Assembly: GCA_022419385.1 (NCBI GenBank)
Contig: JAJUBI010000005.1
Coordinates: 2,356,001 to 2,420,000, forward strand
Origin: Paraconiothyrium sp. Pb-2020
Taxonomy: Eukaryota; Ascomycota; Dothideomycetes; Pleosporales; Didymosphaeriaceae
Length of the DNA stretch: 64,000 nt
Direction: 5' to 3'
The stretch's first letter is position 1, and every line of letters begins with the position of its first letter. This document shows, one piece after another, positions 1 to 10,388 of the stretch. The notes beneath the pieces were generated by a model. It ran no database searches and was not told the DNA's origin. It saw only the letters and a program-made list of their open reading frames with translations. The position numbers were made by a program, and so were the translations under genes.

Positions 1-1108
1 TACTATCTCCTCGGCTCCTGTTGCTGTACCTACATCTACACAAAGTCACTGAATACCGAAGCAAGCCACGTTATTGTACCTGGATGCAAAGGACCTTGGA
101 GGTACGAGGGCCGTAGAGCCAAAAGAGGATGCGTGGACAATGTCACTGTCACCGACTGCCAAGCCGAACGTGCATAGGCCTACGGCAGGCCTGTAGAATA
201 AGATATTATCGGGGGATAGTGCGGCGATGAAAAGACATCCAGTGTGGTTGTCTAGCATGCATAGACGATGTGGCGTTTGGTATTTTTTCATTGATATATA
301 GGGGACATGAATTTTTCGTAGCTAGAGGCTTTGCATGGTCTTCACGTAAATACAAGTGCGCCTACCAAGATTCATGGAAATGTTTTCATTGTTCGCATAC
401 TCTCTTCACATGACGCATCAGTGCAGTATTCTTAGTACCAACAACAACATCGTTCTGGTCAGTGACGATACCAGCTCAAAGCTGATCTACGCCCACAGAC
501 ACCGAAAACTTTTGCAGTTGAGAGGAGCCGAGACCTCTGGGATCGTCCGTCACTGTCTTCGAGAACACTGGAAACGTGTTTTCGTAATACCCTATGTATG
601 ACAGTGGAGTTCTTGAGAGCAGAATAAAACCACACGACCTTGTTCACTCTGGACTACAACGTCGTGCACATTATAAGAAACTATAACCAAGAGACGGCTT
701 TCGGATCCAAAAGTCCTTTTGAGAATAAACATGAGTCGGATCTGAAAGGGTTTGGAGTACTTGAGGATAAAATGTGTATCAGGCATCTGAACTTCAATCG
801 CTTGCTTTGTGTCAGCGAAGCGAAGTGATGTGTAGAGTGGAAGAGAAGGTAAAAAGTACGGTCTTATGCATGACGGCTTCACTTGGAGTGGAATAAGACG
901 GAGGATGTGAGGAGGATGTGTTGTCTGTCTGAATCGAATGCTAGTCTTGATCGGGGTTGAGGATGGAATGGAAAGCCATGTCGTGGCGTCTTCGATCACG
1001 AAGACAAGCAATGGCAAAGCCGGTTCTGCTATGCAAGGACCTTAGCTCGTGAATACACATGCTCAGCTACAATGGCTTTCTCCCCGTATCATGCATCTTG
1101 GCATCTCT
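1..1108. other. Intergenic/left edge, no supported gene
   Basis: Only short overlapping open frames lie here, none with a recognisable motif or convincing splice sites. An 81-codon frame at 46-291 on the minus strand opens with ATG but resembles nothing I know. The stretch would contain the 3' flank of the minus-strand DUF1996 gene. Confidence 0.5.
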
Positions 1109-2452
1109 TCAAGCCATGGGGGTCTTTTGCCCAGGAATAGCATCGATCCCTACCAATCATTAGCACCTTCTCATAACGTTTCACCTGCACCAACTCACAA
1201 TCATTATCCCCAACGTCCTCATCCACCTTCCTCGGCACACTACAGTTATTCATCTCCTCAATACTCTGCGTCTTCATCGTCTTACACTGCACATAGCACT
1301 CCTCATTCAGAATCTTCTGTAGCGAGTCGTCCTTCCAGCCAAATACATAATCACCATGATTGCCGAAGCCAGTTCTATGCTCCTTTAGCACCAATAAACA
1401 CTTCCCTTCCTCCCACTTGTTTACTATGAGGGTGCACTTACGTATCTCCAAACGACCATACGAAAGGTTGAGAGCCATCAGCAGGCCAATCGGCCTTCCT
1501 GTTAAAGGCCTTCGTCTCGAAAATAACCTCATACATTACCTGCGCCACGCGTACGGGATGCGATGCCGGACACGGGCCTTGATTTTCAAAAGTACCATTT
1601 GCCGGGTACGACATGTGGGAGATGTGATCGGGACTGTCGAGATCGACGCCATTCCAGCAGCTTCCTATCTTTAGCTTACATACGCTGGGAAGGAAGGGGT
1701 GAGTTACGTGGGGAAGCGCAGATTGACCATTATGCCTGCGGGGCAGGGCTTCGAGGGAAAGTCTTTTGTCTCGGGATAGCGTGTGTTCATGTCCTGAAGG
1801 CATGTGTACGTGAGTTGGGGGTACTTGTCTGCTTCGGGCTTGGTCGAGGCCGTAGGGGAACCGATGAGCATGCGGAAGCCCTATGTTCTGTGAGTCATTG
1901 CTGGGCAATCATCCTGTCCAAACCGACCGGCTGAAAGGCTTTAACTTTTGCCTTTTGTTGGTAGTCCTGTATTGGAAGCTATAGTCAGCACATCTCGGAA
2001 AGGGATGTGGTGCAAAGGACTGCTCACCCCAAGTGAAGCCTGCATGTAATAGACGGTCATGCCTCCCCGTTGGCCTTCGAAACCTACATTGCCCTTCTGT
2101 GGTACTCGCTTATATGTGCCATTGCGGGCGCGAAAGAAGAGCGAGGCAGTCCAGTAGTTGCTGAAATCCTCTGACCATCATTAGTATCCGATCAAGGCTC
2201 ACTTGACCTGGACGCCGTACCTGAAGGTTGACAAGATGTGCAAGTCGATAACTTGGCGAGATCATGATCCTCTTTGTACATGGAGGTGTTGAAGGAGTTG
2301 CCCCCGATTATTTGATGGAGGTGAGGAGATGGTTCCATCCCAGGGTTGACAAGTGGGTCTAATCTGTCTACTACGAGCTGCGAGCATCCGAAGCGGATCA
2401 GCGCATATGAGGGCGCAATAAAGGCCAGAATGGTGAGTGAAGTCCAATGCAT
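1109..2452 (-). CDS. Secreted DUF1996-domain protein (340 aa, 7 exons)
   Basis: Secreted fungal protein of the DUF1996 family; the biochemical role of the family is not established. My model is complement(join(1109..1149, 1199..1374, 1442..1660, 1708..1880, 1928..1966, 2028..2170, 2221..2452)), 1023 nt. Exon 1 encodes a hydrophobic signal peptide (about residues 1-17) followed at once by the family hallmark RFGCSQLVVDRLDPLVNPG and then SPHLHQIIGGNSF and STCTSC. Later exons carry NYWTASLFFRARNG, GFRMLIG, CWNGVDLDSPDH, WPADGSQPFVWSFGD and HGDYVFGWKDDSLQ, in the family's order. All six introns are 47-67 nt, with branch-like TAA/TGA motifs close to the acceptors. The last intron restores a C-terminal W-I-D-A-I-P-G, as expected. 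Nothing looks broken. It is transcribed away from the hexokinase gene across a shared 1.2 kb upstream region. The domain call is very secure; the last small exon is the least certain part. Confidence 0.9.
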
Positions 2453-3637
2453 CGTGGTGTTGTAGAATTAGCTGGAGTGCTGAGAGGTTGGAGAATCATG
2501 ATAGTTGAGGATGGACCTCGCCTTTAACGAGCACTTTCTGCAATCCGTGGTCAACGCATGGCTTTAATTGCTGCTGCGGCAGGATAATATTCCAACCCTC
2601 TGCCTGGTATTTCGAGCCGCACGGTACGGTGACTGGGGATACGATCTGCATGGTCACTTATCTCTCCAGCTGCTATTCGAGAATGGTGCCCTGTGGACGT
2701 GTACTGTCTAGTCAACTGCCGATGCTGTTGGTCGCCGAAGCTTTGGGTCTCATCTAGAAAGTATCGATGCAATTTGCAGTATGTCGAGCCGTAAGACCGG
2801 CATAATTGTGCAACTGCATCGTATCGATCCATCAGACATGTCATGCGGTATCGGAAGGTGTCCATTTCCATCGGACTTGTGGGAGGAGTGCTTCTCTGTT
2901 CGGTATGCTGAGCCTAGTGCCTCTTGTCGATTGAAACGGTTGTCTCCAGCTGTTCGTTCACTAGGCTTGCACCGGTCTGTTGCTGCGGACTCCTGCAATT
3001 TAGCCGGGATGAATCAATCGCATAGCAAACACACACTTGTCGGTACCACGAGTGCTATGGCTGTCGAGTCCCAAGTTCCTGCTCGTCTGGAGTAGTTCAG
3101 TGCTTTGCAAGACATACACGGTCAGTGGGAGGTCGTCGATGAGACATGTAACAACCAAGCATCAGCTGTCTGTTCAGGTAATGACACCTTGTCTGAACAG
3201 TAGGGACTTGCACGCTCGACGATGCATTCGGGGCCTACAATGAAGCTGCGTGGTGGTCTGGAGTCGTGGAGATGAGAGCGAACTAGGCAGTGAGCGACAC
3301 CGAACGACTGGCGCGTCGCATTGGTGCATGGGCGTGCGGTCAGCCGCCTACGTAGGATACCCGAGGATGCGGGGATCGCGGTTTGGTAGTTTCCGGGGTC
3401 GCGATGATTGCGCTCTGTCCTCGGAGAGGCAAGCCGTCTCGTTTCAATTGCCATTCTCGTGGCGCTAGGAGGCCACCCCCTTCAGACGCATGGCAGCGAT
3501 GCGATTGAAGTCGCCCGCATCGCTCCCCTCCCCTCGCCAGAGCCGCTCGATAGCTGGGAGCCGGCATTGGTCCAACCAGAGCAACCCGACGGCGACCCCG
3601 CGTGCTGCCTCAGGCTCGACAGCCTCCCACAGCGCTC
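2453..3637. other. Divergent intergenic region
   Basis: Upstream DNA shared by the DUF1996 gene (-) and the hexokinase gene (+). It becomes GC-rich toward 3.4-3.6 kb, so open frames there are long but featureless. No gene is supported; the promoters of both genes should lie here. Confidence 0.55.
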
Positions 3638-5655
3638 ATGCGACGCCCCCCCGCCGCCGACGACGACCCAACCGCAGCGCGCAGCGGCAAGAGCCCAAGC
3701 CCGCGACAAGACGCTGTGCGTGCAGAGTTCTCGCCATCGACCCACCACGTCTTCGGAGCCCTGGTCGTAGTGCTAGTGCTCGTTTTGCAGTTTCTAGCCC
3801 CGCGCCTGCCGCACGAGCTCCTCCGCCTCACCACAAAGGACAATTGGGACAGCGCCGACTCCGCATTCTCTCCACGCGAACACCCTCTGTCCAGACCACC
3901 GCCCGTCTGTCCGAGGCCGTCGCACCCAGTCGAGCCCGCCGGCACATTCAACGAGAAGATCAACAGGAACACCGCGCGCAGCATGGCGTTGGCAGAGCAG
4001 GCAAGGCGCGTCGCCGACGAGTTCAGCTTCGGCTCCGATGCCGTCAACAAGGCCGTCAAGGAGTTCATACGGGAGATGGGTGCGTGCTACGCCTCACGAT
4101 ACGGCGAGCAGCCACTGACCGCCCACAGACGAGGGTTTGCTGCAGCAAGGCACTGAGCTGAGCCAGATCCCCACTTACGTCACTGCCGTCCCCAACGGCA
4201 CCGAGAAGGTGCGACCACCGCAGCACACGACAAGCACACAATGGCACGACTGATGCACCACAGGGCCTCTACATGGCTGTTGACCTCGGTGGCACAAACT
4301 TCCGCGTGTGCTCCATCCAGCTGCACGGCAACACCACCTTCTCGCTCACCCAGAGCAAGGTTGCCATACCAAAGGAGCTCATGGTCGCGAAGACGTCCAA
4401 GGAGCTCTTCTCCTTCCTGGCCAAGCAGATTGAGACCTTCCTCAAGACCCACCATGAGGAGCACTATACTGGCCATATCAGGCGCAGGGAGACTGGCGGC
4501 GCTGTCAAGGAGGAGGAGATCTTCAACCTAGGCTTCACCTTCTCGTTCCCTGTGAACCAGATTGGCATCAACAAGGGCCTCCTCATGCGGTGGACAAAGG
4601 GTTTTGATATTGCTGACGCTGTAGGCAAAGACGTATGCGCCCTGCTCCAGACCGAGATCGACGCACTAGGCCTTCCCGTCCGTGTGGCCGCTCTCGTGAA
4701 CGATACCGTCGGAACCCTCATGGCTCGCTCGTACACCTCTCCCGGGAAGACCGGTACGCTATTGGGCGCCATCTTCGGCACTGGCACAAACGGTGCATAT
4801 GTGGAGAAGCTCGACAAGGTCACTAAGCTCACAAAGAGCAAGGACTCGGGCGACTACGACAAATCCACCGGCGAGATGATTGTCAACACAGAGTGGGGCT
4901 CGTTCGACAACTCGCTACGCACCCTCCCTAACACTCCCTACGACATCGAGCTCGATGAGAAGTCCGTGAACCCCGGCATACAGATGTTCGAGAAGCGGGT
5001 GTCTGGCATGTTCCTCGGTGAGATCTTGCGTCTCGCTATCATTGGCCTCCTCAAAGATCCCACCTTCCCTCTGTTCCGCGACGAGAACTCGGCGCAGAAC
5101 GACATTCACAGCACCACTCAGATCTATGACAATTCACCGATATACAAGCAGTGGGGTATCGATACCAGTTTCCTCAGCATCTGCGCGGGAGACACAAGCC
5201 CTGGCCACAGGATGGTCAGGCAGACCCTGGACAAAGACTGCGGCATCACCGCCGTCAGCGCCGAGGACGCAGAAGCCGTTAGAGCTATTGCAGCAGCCAT
5301 TGGCCGTCGCGCAGCGCGCCTCGCAGCTGTTGCGATCGCAGGCATTGTTATCAACACGGGCAGACTAGACGCTGCCAAGGGCACAGCAACAACGGAGCAA
5401 AAGGCGGGCATAGATCCTCCTCGAGGCGACGCAGACCTTGCTGAAGAAGACGTCATCGACGTTGGTGTCGATGGCTCACTCGTAGAATTTTACCCCAACT
5501 TCGAGGACCACATCCGCGAAGCTTTGCGCGAGATAGAAGGCATTGGAGCAAAGGGCGAGAAGCGCATCAGAATTGGTATCGCCAAGGATGGATCTGGTGT
5601 TGGCGCAGCGCTCATTGCGCTCGTCGCTGGTAGGGTGGCTGTAGACACCGAGTAG
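3638..5655 (+). CDS. Membrane-anchored hexokinase-family protein (HxkC-like)
   Basis: Hexokinase fold protein: ATP-dependent phosphorylation of glucose or other hexoses if active. Model join(3638..4079, 4129..4208, 4264..5655), 637 aa; introns are 49 and 55 nt. After an N-terminal extension of about 130 residues come LGGTNFRVC (phosphate 1), LGFTFSFPVNQ with MRWTKGF (sugar binding), LVNDTVGT (catalytic Asp), FGTGTNGAY, EWGSFDN, and a C-terminal KDGSGVGAAL adenosine motif. The catalytic Asp and Lys are present. Residues about 38-55 are a strong hydrophobic segment, giving a tail-out membrane anchor unlike cytosolic fungal hexokinases; this resembles the mitochondrially associated atypical hexokinases (HxkC type) of Aspergillus. 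A short acidic insert follows VINTGRLD near residue 570. An upstream in-frame GTG exists, but 3638 is the first ATG. The family is certain; HxkC orthology and localisation are inferred. Confidence 0.88.
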
Positions 5656-6383
5656 AAAGAGCATATGGCATTGAGCGTGCTGTTTGGGTAAAATGTACGG
5701 AAACACGTAGCTTCTTGCTAGTACTTGCATATGTCCACAATCAAAATCTACATGAATTCGACCAGCTTGTTGTACATGCTTTTTAGTTGAAAGACCGAGT
5801 TATTTAAATGAAGGGCGCGCCGTCTTTTGGATTTCTCGGTGAGTGTGTCTTGTTCTTTTTCTTTTTCTTGGTACTTGGTGGGTATAACAAGGTCTTTGTT
5901 TGAACGCCATCGTTCTTGCTCTGACAGCACCCTACACCTCTAATCCAGTTCTTTCTTCACTTCCCTACGGTAGCGCAGATATTTATATCCAAAACCCTCA
6001 ATAGTTTTATACGATGCTGCCTGCTATAGTAACTGATATATCTCTCTGCGTCGCAGCACGCTACCCAGCAAGTCCTTTTCCAAGCCCCCCCCCCCAAAAT
6101 AAAAAAACCAAAAAAATTCGGCCATACAGGGTTCCCACAAAAGCTTCTGGTCTTGGAAGTGATACAGTTCAGCTTCAGAGGCCTAATACGGCGGGCTTCA
6201 CATACATTGCTGCTATCAGAACCCATCGTCCCCACTATCCTAAAACAAAAAGGAAACGTCCGTAAACACTTCAAAGTCCAGTCAATAGTTCAGTCTTCCT
6301 TTACGAGCACGCACAAGACTGTAGTATCCATCATATCTATGTGATTCTGCTCATTCCTCATGTTCAAAAGCAAAAACAAAGCC
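5656..6383. other. Intergenic, C/A homopolymer tract
   Basis: 3' flank of the hexokinase gene. It holds a run of about 11 C followed by A-rich DNA around 6088-6117, a likely slippage site. No gene is seen. Confidence 0.6.
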
Positions 6384-6389
6384 AAAAAA
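6384..6389 (-). terminator. RNA polymerase III terminator of tRNA-Lys
   Basis: A run of six T on the minus strand lies 7 nt downstream of the tRNA 3' end, the usual Pol III stop. Confidence 0.8.
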
Positions 6390-6396
6390 GCAGATA

Positions 6397-6470
6397 CACC
6401 CGATATGGGGGTCGAACCCATAACCTTGGGATTAAAAGTCCCACGCGCTAGCCAATTGTGCCAACCGGGT
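6397..6470 (-). tRNA. tRNA-Lys (anticodon TTT)
   Basis: Intronless 74-nt tRNA. The 7-bp acceptor stem ACCCGGT/ATCGGGT pairs fully (one G-T), with discriminator G. The anticodon stem TGGGA/TCCCA and T stem ATGGG/CCCAT are perfect, and the T loop is TTCGACC. The anticodon loop CTTTTAA gives anticodon TTT (plus-strand 6434-6436), reading lysine AAA. The D stem GCAC/GCGC has one A-C mismatch. The B box (GGGTTCGACCC) and a recognisable A box are internal, so it needs no outside promoter. Confidence 0.95.
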
Positions 6471-7358
6471 TCGGATGAAAGCCTACGAAATTGAGGTCCG
6501 TTTCATCTGATCTTGATGGCGAGTTGCACGGATATAAAATATATATACGCGGTTGATTTTTATGATCAAATGCAGCGAGAAGGACGTCTTTGCCCGTGGC
6601 CACCAGGCAAAACGGCATTTAAAGTCTATTGGACTTATTGAGTGGGGGAGTGGGGAGTAGGTGGGGCGCAAAGACACCAGATGCATTAAAGACGTCATCG
6701 ATTACTTCAGAATGCGAAAATGCACACGAAAAACGTGTGTTCTTTGCTATGTGAGCGTAGGTTCTTCCAACGGTTGGAATAATCAAGTGGCCTGGCCGAT
6801 GCAAGTTAAACTGAGGTTTGAACAGGGATGGGCAGTTAACGGGTATTTGGTACTTTGAGTCTATCTATGATACCACGAGTAGATTCCGACAGATCGAAAT
6901 CCCACCGGAAAGCAGTTCTTCATATATCTGGGATACTTGCTCAGAATACAAAGTGAGCAGACTAGACGGCGTGATTCCGAGCGTCGCATTCGCCTTCTTG
7001 ACATGTGGTACACCATTCGCTTTCCTTTTCCTTCAAATATAATCTCCACACTGATGGTACACCTCACTTTTATCATACACATAGTCACAACCAAGTAATA
7101 TCTACACAGTATGAGGGCCACTAGTCCGAGTATTCAAACCAGCCTCTCGTACTCAAGAGCGCGTCCTCTACATTGCTTATGCAAGCAAAATGCAAGCGCG
7201 AGCCGAGCCCCATCACGCAAGCCTTCTGGTAGCTTCCTCACAACATCATTCAAACTACAAAATCCCCATTTTCCCTGAAGACCTTCCAAAAGCACCAGCA
7301 AACCGCGCTCGTACGTCAGGTACATAGCAGCATTTAGAATAATCCGCAAGCCACAACC
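6471..7358. other. Intergenic between tRNA-Lys and thioredoxin
   Basis: AT-rich in its first half. Only short frames without motifs are seen. The last 200 bases are the likely promoter and leader of the thioredoxin gene. Confidence 0.55.
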
Positions 7359-7736
7359 ATGGCAGAGCTCAAACACCCCCAAAATATGTCCGACCTACAG
7401 ACCATCTTCGCCTCAAACACATACGTCGCCATCGACTTCTACGCCGACTGGTGCGGGCCCTGCAAACAAATTGCACCGTACTATCAAACCCTGGCTAAGC
7501 AGCAGGGTGTAGACGGCACGCTAGCGTTCGCGAAGGTTAATGTGGATACCGCGCAGGACATTGCGGCCGCGTATAGGGTGCAGGCGATGCCGACGTTTAT
7601 GTTTTTCAAGGAGGGGAAGCAGGTCGCGGTCAACGGACATAAGGCAATACAAGGGGCGGATGTGAGGAGTTTGGGAGCGGCAGCGGAAAAGTTGGGAGGT
7701 TTGGCGAAGAAGAGAGCTGCAGAGAAGAGCGTTTAA
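7359..7736 (+). CDS. Thioredoxin (125 aa)
   Basis: Small dithiol-disulfide oxidoreductase that would be reduced by thioredoxin reductase and feed peroxiredoxins and other reductive enzymes. It is a single exon of about the family length plus a basic tail. The active site is WCGPC (residues 31-35) after IDFYADW; the cis-proline motif is AMPTF; the strand before it is FAKVNVDTAQDIA. The start lies in a good fungal context (ACCATGG). The C-terminal AKKRAAEKSV is a lysine/alanine-rich extension beyond the fold. There is no transit peptide, so it is probably cytosolic. Confidence 0.95.
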   Translation: MAELKHPQNMSDLQTIFASNTYVAIDFYADWCGPCKQIAPYYQTLAKQQGVDGTLAFAKVNVDTAQDIAAAYRVQAMPTFMFFKEGKQVAVNGHKAIQGADVRSLGAAAEKLGGLAKKRAAEKSV

Positions 7737-9373
7737 GCAATGTGAACAATGGACGGTGGATGGCTGGGAGGGATGCTAGAATCTACGTGGCTTCCGATGG
7801 GAAGCGAGGGGGGCTTCTCAAGGGTATCTTGCGATATCGCTGTTGCGGCCTGAAAAGAATCGATACAAAATAAGCCAACGCTACCACGGTCACAAACCTT
7901 GCTCTTCTAATTTCCATACTTTCGACATCGAAAAACACGCCGAAGACACCAAAGCCCTTCATTCCTCCCGGATGATCGACCTCCGATCCACTCATCGTCT
8001 CCGGACGATGCTGTCGTTCAACTCTACTCCGACCGACTAGATTGGTTGTCATGATCTGCATCTCTAGCTTCACCTTTCACGTTAAGAAGCCGAGATCTTA
8101 GATTTGTTATTCTTGGACTTGTGCAGAATGGGGGTCCTTGGGAGTCGACAGGTTTTCTACCATTGTGTCTGCGGAAGTATTATTTATTTCATATTTAGAT
8201 CTGAATCCCTTTCACGGAATATCAGTGGTGAGAGGATTAGTACCATACGGTGGGCCAAGAGTACTCGACTACAGCCAAGATTTATGGAGGTGTAGCCTGA
8301 TACGCGTGTGAGACGATGTTAGTTGCTTTGATGGAGATGGATGCATCTTGCACGGTTTTTATTGCAGAGAAGATCCACGAGGAGCCATAACATAGACATA
8401 GGGGAGTGTATGCAAGCTGTTCTGAGTGTGTGGCGAGCGACTTCCCGATTTTGGGCATAGCGTTGCTGTTATCTGTTCGTGAGACAAGCCGTAGACGCGT
8501 CTGGACTGTGAGCGAGCTTCAGAAGTCACTATACTCAACAGCTCAAATTCCACATGCAACGAGGTTCGCTGGCTGTGCTTGATGGTATGGTAAGACGTAC
8601 GAAGCGGCCGGTCTGGTATTGGTTGATGCCGGCGAATCCTCCAGGCTCTGCAACAGCACAAGCGTAACCAATCCGCAGATAGACTTGCAGATCGAGCGAA
8701 GCCCCGTAGGGCGGTCGTCGTACTATGCGGGGATTCAGAAGGGTCCGCTCGCCGGTACAAGTCGACCGCCAAACGGCACGGGTCGGCTCGATTCGGTGCA
8801 GTGCGTTCCCCAGCATTGACGACATTGAGTTAGTAGACACGCCATGGTGCCGCTCGATAACCCAACAGTCGGGGCCACCACACCGTTTGATGCCCATACA
8901 ACAGGTTCCATGTTTGTGAGCAAGGAGCGGTCGGCAGCCCCGTAGAAGGGTCGCGTAGATGACTTGGCCGGCGTAGCGTGCGTCCCCGCATCATGTCTGA
9001 CGGGGGCATGGGGACGCGCGCACAGCCAATTGTTACGCGCAAGAGTCGGTGAGGCCGAACAGCAGCATCCGCGCGGGTGAACAAATGATGACTTTGAGGT
9101 TGTCCGCAAGCCCGTCAGTCGCCCGCCCCAGCTGGGTGGGTGTTGTTCGGCGCCAATGCCAACGACGGTGGGTCCGGTAGGTGTGGTAATGTCGAATAAC
9201 AAGCGGAGCTCGCGCAGAGCCGCACTACACCGGCTTCGATGGAGCTGTTGGCGGGCACGGCGGTGAGCATAAAGAATCGACGTCGTCTCGAACGGGCGCG
9301 AGAAGGATGCTTCGAAGCGGAGCGGATCTGAACCAAACCAAACCAAACCCGGGCGCTAAAGCTCGCCCTAACA
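7737..9373. other. Intergenic, no supported gene
   Basis: Several overlapping frames of up to about 200 codons occur on the minus strand (8359-9346), but they have biased arginine/serine composition, no motif and no consistent splice pattern. A short (AACCA)4 repeat at 9331-9350 sits just before the next gene, probably in its 5' leader. Confidence 0.5.
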
Positions 9374-10388
9374 ATGACACCCCCCAGGCGCGCCAGGTCT
9401 TCGCGTGAAGACATGGCGATACCCAACTGTGAGTACCTCTGTGCTGATTCGTCTGCGATGGCTGCCTGCGATACGGCTGCACTGCACCTGGGAGAGGTAC
9501 ATGAGCCTGAGGCTGACGCTGGCCTGAGCCACACCAGTGTCGCTGCGGAACCCTGAATGCCCCGCCGACGTGTTGTCCCTCGCGGGCATCCTCGAAGATT
9601 CCATTACACAGAGCCCGCTCGGCGAATGGTTGCAGTCCGAAAACGAGGACATTCACGCGCGCCTCGCGCACTTCTCTTCCTTCTCTGACGGCCCGGGGCC
9701 GTCGTCCGCTCCCGCCCCTCCGTATCCGCACTCGCACTCGATTCGCAGCACCGGTTCCTCGATGGCGCCTGCTTGCGTCTACCAGTCTGACACCTCCACC
9801 CAAGCACCCTCTCTTTCCAACTTTTCCGAGGCCACGCCGACCGAGACCTCGATCAGCACGGGGCAGGCCAGCTTCTTCACAGGCGGCGTGCCGCTGCTCG
9901 AGGACGACAATGGCGTGCTCGTGCGGCCACAGCACACATGCCGGACCCCGGTGTACGAGTGCGCATTCTGGTTCTTGAGATGCTCATACATCTCGCACAA
10001 CATGGAGGAGTGGCATACGCACTGCCTTAGCCACTTTCATGGTCACGAGCCTCCTTTGTCCGCACGATGTCCGTTGTGCGATTGGGAGTTCCATGGCGAA
10101 GACGGGAAGATAGTGTGGGACCACAGAATGGATCATATTGCGTATGCCCATTTCCAGCGCGGGCAGACCTTGAAGACAAGCCGTCCAGACTTCGGGCTCT
10201 TCCACCACCTCTGGAATAAACGATTAATCGATGACCAAGACTTGAAGGAGCTGAAAGGAGGAAACCACAACCTGACAAGAGTGCCAACCAATTATACCGT
10301 GACGGGAACAGGCCGCCGTGATAGAGACGGCCGGAGGCAGCGAGCACAACATGTTGGTATTATGAGACGCCAGGTGGCGCGTACATAA
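9374..10388 (+). CDS. Conserved fungal Cys/His-rich (C2H2-like) protein
   Basis: Uncharacterised protein of a family common in filamentous ascomycetes. Model join(9374..9428, 9538..10388), 301 aa; the 109-nt intron has donor GTGAGT and acceptor ACACCAG, and joins the two parts in frame (the second exon alone lacks an ATG). The N-terminal half is Ser/Pro-rich and probably disordered. The conserved C-terminal half holds two putative zinc-binding segments: CAFWFLRCSYISH with HTHCLSHFHGH, then CPLCDWEF with HRMDHIAYAH. It is followed by the family's strongest block, RPDFGLFHHLW, LIDDQDLKEL and KGGNHNLT. The tail is Arg/Gly-rich. Zinc or nucleic-acid binding is inferred from the Cys/His pattern only. 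Confidence 0.82.

Noticed and set aside
8359..9346. Long minus-strand frames before the 9.4 kb gene
   Set aside because: Arg/Ser/Thr-biased, mutually overlapping, no start or splice logic.
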